Source: Xenococcus sp. PCC 7305
GTDB lineage: Bacteria; Cyanobacteriota; Cyanobacteriia; Cyanobacteriales; Xenococcaceae
DNA: 48,268 bases
Assembly: GCF_000332055.1 (NCBI RefSeq)
Contig: NZ_ALVZ01000194.1
Coordinates: 1-48,268, forward strand
Reading direction: 5' to 3'
The translations under genes and the position numbers were made by a program. A model generated the notes under the pieces. That model was given only the letters and a program-made list of their open reading frames with translations, ran no database searches and was not told where the DNA came from. Shown here in pieces: positions 43,699 to 48,268 of the stretch (the stretch's first letter is position 1; each line of letters opens with the position of its first letter).

Positions 43699-44061
43699 AT
43701 GGATAGAGAAGAATTGCTCAGAAGATATGCTGCGGGAGAAAGAGATTTCTCTGGAGTTAATTTGAGTGAAGTTAATTTGAGTGGAGTTGATTTGCCTGAA
43801 ATCAACTTGTCTGAGTCCGATTTGAGTAGAAGCAACTTGAGTGAGGCTAATTTGATGTGCTCTCTCCTGCTGTGGTCTGACTTGAGTGGAGCCAACTTGA
43901 CTAGTGCCAATTTGTATGGTTGTGGAATGCAAGGGACTAATTTGGAGAATGCCAATCTTTTCAGGGCTGATCTGAGCGACGCTAACTTGGCGGGAGCGAA
44001 ATTTAGAAACACCACTTGCGCTGACGGGAATATGGTAGTTGGACCCGAATTTTTTGATTGA
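43699..44061 (+). CDS. Pentapeptide-repeat protein, cassette A
   Basis: 120 residues starting 'MDREELLRRYAAGERDFSGV', a typical cyanobacterial pentapeptide-protein opening, followed by about 17 A(N/D)LxX-type repeats ('LSEVNLSGVDLPEINLSESD', 'ANLTSANLYGCGMQGTNLEN') that would fold as a right-handed quadrilateral helix. The end 'TCADGNMVVGPEFFD' is non-repetitive. The function of such proteins is mostly unknown. Paralogue of the gene at 44722. The antisense strand is open in exact codon register. Confidence 0.7.
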   Translation: MDREELLRRYAAGERDFSGVNLSEVNLSGVDLPEINLSESDLSRSNLSEANLMCSLLLWSDLSGANLTSANLYGCGMQGTNLENANLFRADLSDANLAGAKFRNTTCADGNMVVGPEFFD

Positions 44062-44221
44062 TAAATCTTGATTTTTATGAGTAGCTAGAAGAAAAGAGCC
44101 TAAATCCGAATTAGGTTCTTCAATAAAGTCTTCCCCTTCCGTATCATCCTCATCAACTTCAAGATCAATAACTGGGGTTCCAGAAAATATTGTGTCTTCA
44201 ACTAGATCTTGAATATCTGTA

Positions 44222-44275
44222 GCACGATCGCAGATCTGTAGGTTGGGTAGAGGCACGAAACCCAACATCATAAAA
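44222..44275. repeat. GTTGGGT palindromic repeat, copy R2
   Basis: Second copy: GCACGATCGCAGATCTGTAG then GTTGGGT (44242-44248) and ACCCAAC (44260-44266), ATCATAAAACTT. The following ~90 bp also match those after R1, so R1 and R2 mark the starts of two tandem cassettes. Confidence 0.75.
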
Positions 44276-44361
44276 CTTCGAAACCAACTAATATCATAAG
44301 AGTTAATCGCTACAAATATTAAAAACTCTTGCTCGAAAGTTCAATCAATAAGATATCTCAT

Positions 44362-44715
44362 TCATTGCTTTCGTTGGGGTTTCAGACCTGACACTGTTAT
44401 TAGGAGATCGTATTTTCCATGGGCTTCTGATTCGGGATCTGCTATGAAATAACTTGCTGAATTTTGGTTGATGAATTCACTGTTATCTAAGGGGGTTTCA
44501 TCAGTAAAACAACAGACTCCATTGGCATCATGGTCAATTAGGATTCTGCCTGAGTTGGTTTTTCCAGAGGAGTCGAATCCTGTTATGGTTGCTTCTGCTA
44601 GTTGTCCTGCGGGGAGATCGGTTATTTGGAAATCGATCTCTAGTTCTGTTTCTGATTGGAGTAATTCTGACCAGATATTGGTTGCGCTATTATTAAGTTC
44701 GTTAATTATTTGAGA
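44362..44715 (-). pseudogene. Exoprotein peptidase-like domain relic, cassette B
   Basis: Closely matches cassette A: 'NIWSELLQSETELEIDFQIT', 'DLPAGQLAEATITGFDSSGK' and the same end 'HGKYDLLITVSGLKPQRKQ', so the truncation predates the duplication. 'GVGWFIDE' has become 'GVCCFTDE', which suggests relaxed constraint. The open frame runs on as antisense of the pentapeptide gene to the IS66 insertion. Confidence 0.65.
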
Positions 44716-44721
44716 TGTTGT

Positions 44722-45117
44722 ATGATAACTGCTGAAGAGTTGCTCAGAAGATATGCTGCTGGTGAAAGAGATTTCACTGGAGTCAATTTGAGGAATGTGG
44801 ATTTGAGAAACGTCAACTTGGCTGGCAGCAAATTTATCGATGCTAATTTCACCAACGCCAACTTGAGTAGAGCTAATTTCGATTACGGCTTTCTCAGACA
44901 AACTATTCTTGAAGGAGTTGATTTGAGAGAGGCTCATGTTGCGGAGGTCGATTTGAGTGGGGCTAATCTTAAAGGGGCTAATCTCCAGAATGCTTTCTTG
45001 CTTGGTGCCGGATTGATCGAAGCCAACCTCGAAGGGGCTAATTTGGAAAGGACTAATTTGGTCGAAGCCAATCTCGAAGGAGCTTATGTCCGAGGTTCTA
45101 GTATTCATGAAGCGTAA
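44722..45117 (+). pseudogene. Pentapeptide-repeat gene interrupted by IS66 element (5' part)
   Basis: Starts 'MITAEELLRRYAAGERDFTG' and has about 18 pentapeptide repeats ('LKGANLQNAFLLGAGLIEAN', 'LEGANLERTNLVEANLEGAY'). The IS66 element entered at 45113/45114 and its first bases GTAA supply the present stop, leaving 131 residues. Joining 45113 to 46685 restores the frame for 22 more codons to TAA at 46752-46754, a 153-residue protein. The truncated product may still fold. Confidence 0.75.
45106..45113. repeat. Target-site duplication, left copy
   Basis: CATGAAGC directly before the IS left end; identical to 46677-46684. An 8-bp duplication is the IS66-family standard. Confidence 0.9.
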
Positions 45118-46676
45118 AGATTCAGGGATTAAAGTGAGGGATTAAAGAAGGGCGCTCAGTAACATCAACAGTTCCTACGAGGGATTGGGCGAAAAAATCG
45201 ATCACAGAACGTTCCTGAAAGCGACAGGTTTGAATGACACTTAATAAATTAGCTGTTTCTTGAAATCGTTCCAGAGACCGGGAACCACCACTGACTTTCC
45301 GTTTAGTGACTGCCAATCGCAAAGCCCTCTCTGCTAGGTTGTTATCAGGAGCGATTTCTGGATGGTCTAAAAAATACCACCATTGATCTGCTTTGAGTTT
45401 TAGGTTCCGTAATAATTTCCCCGCTTCATAACCTGCTTGCTCAATCCACTTGTTTAAGGTTAAGTTGATTCGAGTTTTTAACTCGGCAGCCGAGTCGAGA
45501 TAAGTTTTTTGGTTGCTATTTTCTCGCCATAGACGGTGCTGTTTAAAAGCTTGATCAATGATTTCTGTGAGCGCTTCGCCAATTAATTTATTGTCCTTAC
45601 CAGGAGTGGTAATTAATTTTTGACAATGACGGCGCAGATGAGCCTGACACTTCTGTTGTGCGGCTACGGGATAACCATTGTAGACACTAAAATCATCTGA
45701 GATAATGATTCCTGGGTATTCAGTACCTAATTGGTCTTGGATTTCGGCTCGACTTCGAATATCTCCTGCTCGAAACAAGCAAAAATTAGGGTTGGCAAAT
45801 ACCCATAACCATTCTTTCAACCCTTTAACTGACCAAGGTGTTTCGTCGATATTCAAAGTCGGATGATTTTGGTTAATCCATTCTTGTAGTTCGATGATGC
45901 TGGGTTTGATCGCCGCTGATAATCTCTGATTAGTCGCGACTAATGTGCCCAGTCCTACTGGAATTCTTCCCAATTCCCACAACAGTTCTTGCTGCTTTTC
46001 ATAGGGCAAATGACCATAGTTTCCTAGCCATCCTAGCAACCCTTGGAGCTTAATTCCCAAGTCTTGCCCTGGTATCATCTGATTCGGCCATGCTGGAGTT
46101 GTGGTTTCTCCACAACACTGACATCTGATGTGATGACGCTGATACTCGACTATTTCAATGGGTCTTTCTACCAAAACTGCTACTGATTGTTTCTCTATCT
46201 TCAGCGACTTGCCTCCTTCTAGCAATTGACCGCAACTCTCACATTTTGGTGCTTTCAAGCGTTCGTAACGGTCTACTCGTCCAAATCATTCTGGTTTTTC
46301 CTGGATGTCCTAATTGTCCTCCTGGTTTCTTTTTCTGGCTCTGTTTCTCTTTCTCTTTTCCCTCTTGCTTCTTTTCTGGTTTCTTCAGTAAATCTGAAGA
46401 TGGTGGTTTCGATGAGTTCTTACTGTCGAGATCTCTACTCAGAATCAGCTTTTCTATTTTGGCTTGTAGTTCCGTAATTATTTTTTGTTGAGTCAGTATT
46501 ATCTTGACCAGTTCTTTTTTTGACAACTGGCTCAGCGGTTCTTCGTTATGTGACGGTTGCTCTTGATCCATACTGACGTTACATTACCTAGTTTTCTATC
46601 TTTCTTCAAGCTCTTCTCTCTCAATATCTATCTCGCCTCTTTTCTTATTCCTCTATTTTCATCCCTGAATTCTTAC
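45114..46676 (-). mobile_element. IS66-family insertion sequence
   Basis: 1,563 bp. Terminal inverted repeats: GTAAAGATTCAGGGATTAAA at the left (45114-45133) and, reversed, GTAAGAATTCAGGGATGAAA at the right (ending 46676); both start with GTAA, typical of IS66. Flanked by perfect 8-bp direct repeats CATGAAGC. It carries one transposase gene only, without tnpA/tnpB accessory genes, as in the ISBst12-like subgroup. Inserted in a pentapeptide-repeat gene. Confidence 0.92.
45122..46571 (-). pseudogene. IS66 transposase (tnpC type), frameshifted
   Basis: The N-terminal part (46571-46239) reads 'MDQEQPSHNEEPLSQLSKKE' through a coiled coil and a lysine-rich region to 'GGQLGHPGKTRM'. The rest (from about 46285 down to 45122) continues in another frame from 'FGRVDRYERLKAPKCESCGQ' through the CxxC zinc motifs, the DDE residues ('LNIDETPWSV', 'IISDDFSVYNGY', 'NNLAERALR') to 'PSLIPHFNP'. 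Joining needs a +1 shift near 46286-46290, where a TGA blocks the second frame. So the transposase is broken by a single-base change unless recoding occurs. Confidence 0.85.
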
Positions 46677-46684
46677 CATGAAGC
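46677..46684. repeat. Target-site duplication, right copy
   Basis: CATGAAGC directly after the IS right end, identical to 45106-45113. Confidence 0.9.
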
Positions 46685-46754
46685 TTCTATCGAGCATGAA
46701 TTCGACATCATTGATGGAATTATCCAGATTCAGAAAGATGCCCCCTGGTGGTAA
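46685..46754 (+). pseudogene. 3' remnant of the interrupted pentapeptide gene
   Basis: After removing the IS and one target copy, codons continue as 'SIEHEFDIIDGIIQIQKDAP' then 'WW' and TAA (46752-46754). It has no start of its own. Confidence 0.7.
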
Positions 46755-47060
46755 AGCAAGCAAAGATGCTGAATCAGAATTGTTGACAGGGATTGGTAAA
46801 GGGCTAGAGTCATCAACCTCAACAATATCTTGAATTGCTTGAAGAACATTTGAAAGAAAATCAAAGCACGATCGCAGATCTATAGGTTGGGTCGAGGAAC
46901 GAAACCCAACATAATCAAGCCTTAACCCAAACTAAAATCAACGAGTTAATCACTGCGAAAAGAACTCGCACTGAAAAATTTAATCAATATTATTTCCCAT
47001 TTATCTCTACGGAACTGTTGGAATTTTAGCTTGTAAGTTTACTATAGTTGCGTACAAAAT
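46755..47060. other. Intergenic region with repeat R3 and exoprotein linker relic
   Basis: About 306 bp without a gene. The minus strand of 46755-46865 encodes an acidic linker ('NVLQAIQDIVEVDDSSPLPI') similar to the one upstream of cassette A ('DIQDLVEDTIFSGTPVIDLE'). R3 and a degenerate copy of the post-R spacer follow to about 47030. Confidence 0.6.
46866..46915. repeat. GTTGGGT palindromic repeat, copy R3
   Basis: GCACGATCGCAGATCTATAG then GTTGGGT (46886-46892) and ACCCAAC (46904-46910). Third copy; the sequence after it matches R1 and R2 flanks more weakly. Confidence 0.7.
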
Positions 47061-47465
47061 TTAAACGATTTCCCAATCTTCATAGGATAATCCTTCAACT
47101 CGACTAAATTCATCAATGTTATGAGTTACTAAAATAAGATTATGAACTATAGCGATCGCTGCTATCTGAAGATCATAAGGACCAATGGGAGTTCCTAATG
47201 TAGCAAGTTTAGCTCGAATTTCACCTGCTTTTTGAGCTGCTTTTACCCCGAAATATAAGCTATCAAACTCCTGGAAAAACTCACTTAACACTTGAAGATT
47301 TTGGTCTTTACGTTCGCTTTTGTATGCACCATAGTAAAGTTCCAACTTCACAATGTCACAAAGTACTATATCGCTCGGCTTTTGAGTTTTAAGTTTGTCG
47401 ATAATTAGAGAACTACGGCCATTTAGATACTGAATACAAGTATTAGTATCGAGTAAATAAATCAA
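47061..47465 (-). CDS. vapC: VapC-type PIN-domain toxin
   Basis: 134-residue PIN-domain ribonuclease; VapC toxins cleave tRNA or rRNA when freed from VapB. Acidic site: Asp6 ('LLDTNTCIQYL'), Glu42 ('VKLELYYGA'), Asp98 ('GPYDLQIAAIA') and the region 'VTHNIDEFSRV' with Asn116/Asp118. Its start overlaps the antitoxin stop by 4 bp (ATGA), the usual translational coupling. Confidence 0.9.
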   Translation of the reverse strand: MIYLLDTNTCIQYLNGRSSLIIDKLKTQKPSDIVLCDIVKLELYYGAYKSERKDQNLQVLSEFFQEFDSLYFGVKAAQKAGEIRAKLATLGTPIGPYDLQIAAIAIVHNLILVTHNIDEFSRVEGLSYEDWEIV

Positions 47466-47710
47466 AATAACTTCTCTCGACTTTCATACTCTCCTTGAGG
47501 TTCTCTTTGTAACGGCGCTCCTTCCCAAGCGCCTGCTGTCTTATCAAAAAATCCAGGTGACCATTTTAATTTTTTCCTATTTTCCGAAGTAGGAATGGGA
47601 TTATTAAAAGTAACTACCACTTCTAGCTCAGCATTCTTCACATCTGTTGGCACATCTAAATGTAAGATTCCATCATCACCAACATGAGATTTGAGTTTAA
47701 TAGTTTGCAT
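47462..47710 (-). CDS. VapB-type antitoxin
   Basis: 82 residues directly upstream of and overlapping vapC. The N-terminal ~35 residues ('MQTIKLKSHVGDDGILHLDV' then 'PTDVKNAELEVVV') look like the short beta-rich DUF104/AbrB-like DNA-binding part seen in cyanobacterial antitoxins; the C-terminal half ('WSPGFFDKTAGAWEGAPLQR') would wrap the toxin. The pair likely represses its own promoter in the 130 bp upstream. Confidence 0.82.
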   Translation of the reverse strand: MQTIKLKSHVGDDGILHLDVPTDVKNAELEVVVTFNNPIPTSENRKKLKWSPGFFDKTAGAWEGAPLQREPQGEYESREKLF

Positions 47711-47842
47711 AGAAAAGTTTTGACTATCTAATTAGCGTTGTCTATATTTTAGCCTTGAAGCCTTCGGGAAACATTGGCGCGATCGCATATCTGTAGATGA
47801 AATAGAGAGACGCAAATCTATGTGAACTTTTTATCATAACTT

Positions 47843-48268
47843 TCAAAGAATAATTTCCTGAACAGCAACCGCATCGATAAAACCACCCTTCTTATCTTCC
47901 TTGCCCACAGCACGGAACTCTAGTGCCGTTAGATCCAGCTCACTAGCCAGAACATTATAGGTATAAGTTTGCCAATAGTTTCTGCGATCGCCCTGAGCTT
48001 GAATAGTGTCAATTAATTCCCCATTCCAATAAACTTCGATGCCATTACTCTCTGCTGCTACTTTGGGACGAGGACTATAAGCAAAAGATAGTTGATAACT
48101 AGTATCTGGAGCAGTCGGAATATCTTGCTTCATACTACTATTGTCATGACTGTCTAACTCTACCCAAGCAGTGCCATCCTCACCAAGACCAAAGCCTTTT
48201 AATTCTTGAACTTCAATTCCTGTACCTTCGGTTGTTGCCCATCCCGTAATCGATTCAAAGACATCCCA
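47843..48268 (-). CDS. Large exoprotein, 3' end only (5' part outside window)
   Basis: The frame is open from the window edge to TAA at 47843: at least 141 residues. It starts 'WDVFESITGWATTEGTGIEV' and includes 'GTAWVELDSHDNSSMKQDIP', 'SYQLSFAYSPRPKVAAESNG', 'IEVYWNGELIDTIQ' and ends 'FRAVGKEDKKGGFIDAVAVQ'. This is a carbohydrate-binding-like jelly-roll module found at the ends of large cyanobacterial and marine-bacterial exoproteins, together with PKD and metalloprotease-like modules. The internal Met at 48133 is not the start. Confidence 0.75.
   Translation of the reverse strand, partial: WDVFESITGWATTEGTGIEVQELKGFGLGEDGTAWVELDSHDNSSMKQDIPTAPDTSYQLSFAYSPRPKVAAESNGIEVYWNGELIDTIQAQGDRRNYWQTYTYNVLASELDLTALEFRAVGKEDKKGGFIDAVAVQEIIL

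Noticed and set aside
43336-44271. 311-residue minus-strand ORF as an intact gene
   Set aside because: Its start is inside a dispersed palindrome, the middle is antisense to a pentapeptide gene and the peptidase-like domain stops before the metal-binding motif. I annotate only the domain relic and discuss the open frame as a finding.
45114-46676. Programmed frameshift making a working IS66 transposase
   Set aside because: No convincing slippery site or downstream structure at the junction and IS66 tnpC is normally one frame; a mutation is the simpler reading.

Overview
The window is chromosomal DNA of a cyanobacterium. The evidence is the photosystem II genes psbE-F-L-J and psbI, the assembly factors ycf48 and rubA, the oxidative Mg-protoporphyrin ester cyclase acsF, cyanobacterial-only families (DUF3134, DUF1816), the pilM-N-O-Q order without pilP, and many GCGATCGC (HIP1) octamers. 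Heptanucleotide tandem repeats and Uma2, Rpn and pentapeptide-repeat genes point to a repeat-rich genome, but I cannot name a genus. I saw no rRNA, tRNA or CRISPR array.

Layout. 0-5 kb: a MITE-like repeat, clpP, a small membrane coiled-coil protein, a periplasmic adaptor, a TPR protein and cysQ. 5-9.1 kb: a secreted protein, the rubA-ycf48-psbEFLJ cluster on the minus strand, then sdhC. 9.2-12.1 kb: a two-TM coiled-coil protein and a phosphatidylserine-decarboxylase-like enzyme fused to a LecA-like domain. 12.1-14 kb: nrdB with two NrdR-type boxes upstream, then queF. 14-19.3 kb: pilM-N-O-Q for type IV pili. 19.5-22 kb: a lipoprotein binding protein and an Rpn-family nuclease. 22-26 kb: an AT-rich stretch with three exported proteins, one a zinc-dependent phospholipase C homologue. 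26-30.8 kb: housekeeping genes (acsF, a PNPOx-like flavoprotein, holA, mraY, DUF3134, psbI). 30.9-37.3 kb: an OmpR-type regulator, two aminotransferases and a tight gene run containing a HipA-like kinase, a HipA-N/HIRAN protein and a sulfotransferase. 37.4-42.2 kb: DUF1816, a short RND transporter and a divergent CoaBC homologue. 42.2-48.3 kb: a decaying, repeat-rich region with exoprotein relics, tandem pentapeptide-repeat cassettes, an IS66-family element with a perfect 8-bp target duplication, a VapBC pair, and the 3' end of a large exoprotein gene that leaves the window.

Most interesting points. (1) A split HipA-type system: a full kinase domain overlaps by 4 bp a partner that joins a HipA N-subdomain-1-like region to a HIRAN domain; I see no HipB. 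(2) A phosphatidylserine decarboxylase core carrying a LecA/PA-IL-like C-terminal domain. (3) A duplicated ~1 kb cassette in which a plus-strand pentapeptide gene lies in exact antisense codon register with an open minus-strand exoprotein frame. (4) An IS66 insertion whose conceptual removal restores a 153-residue pentapeptide frame. (5) Two secreted proteins in the phospholipase island that share a C-terminal tail. (6) A CoaBC paralogue lacking key decarboxylase residues. All functional calls come from reading motifs by eye; no database search was run.
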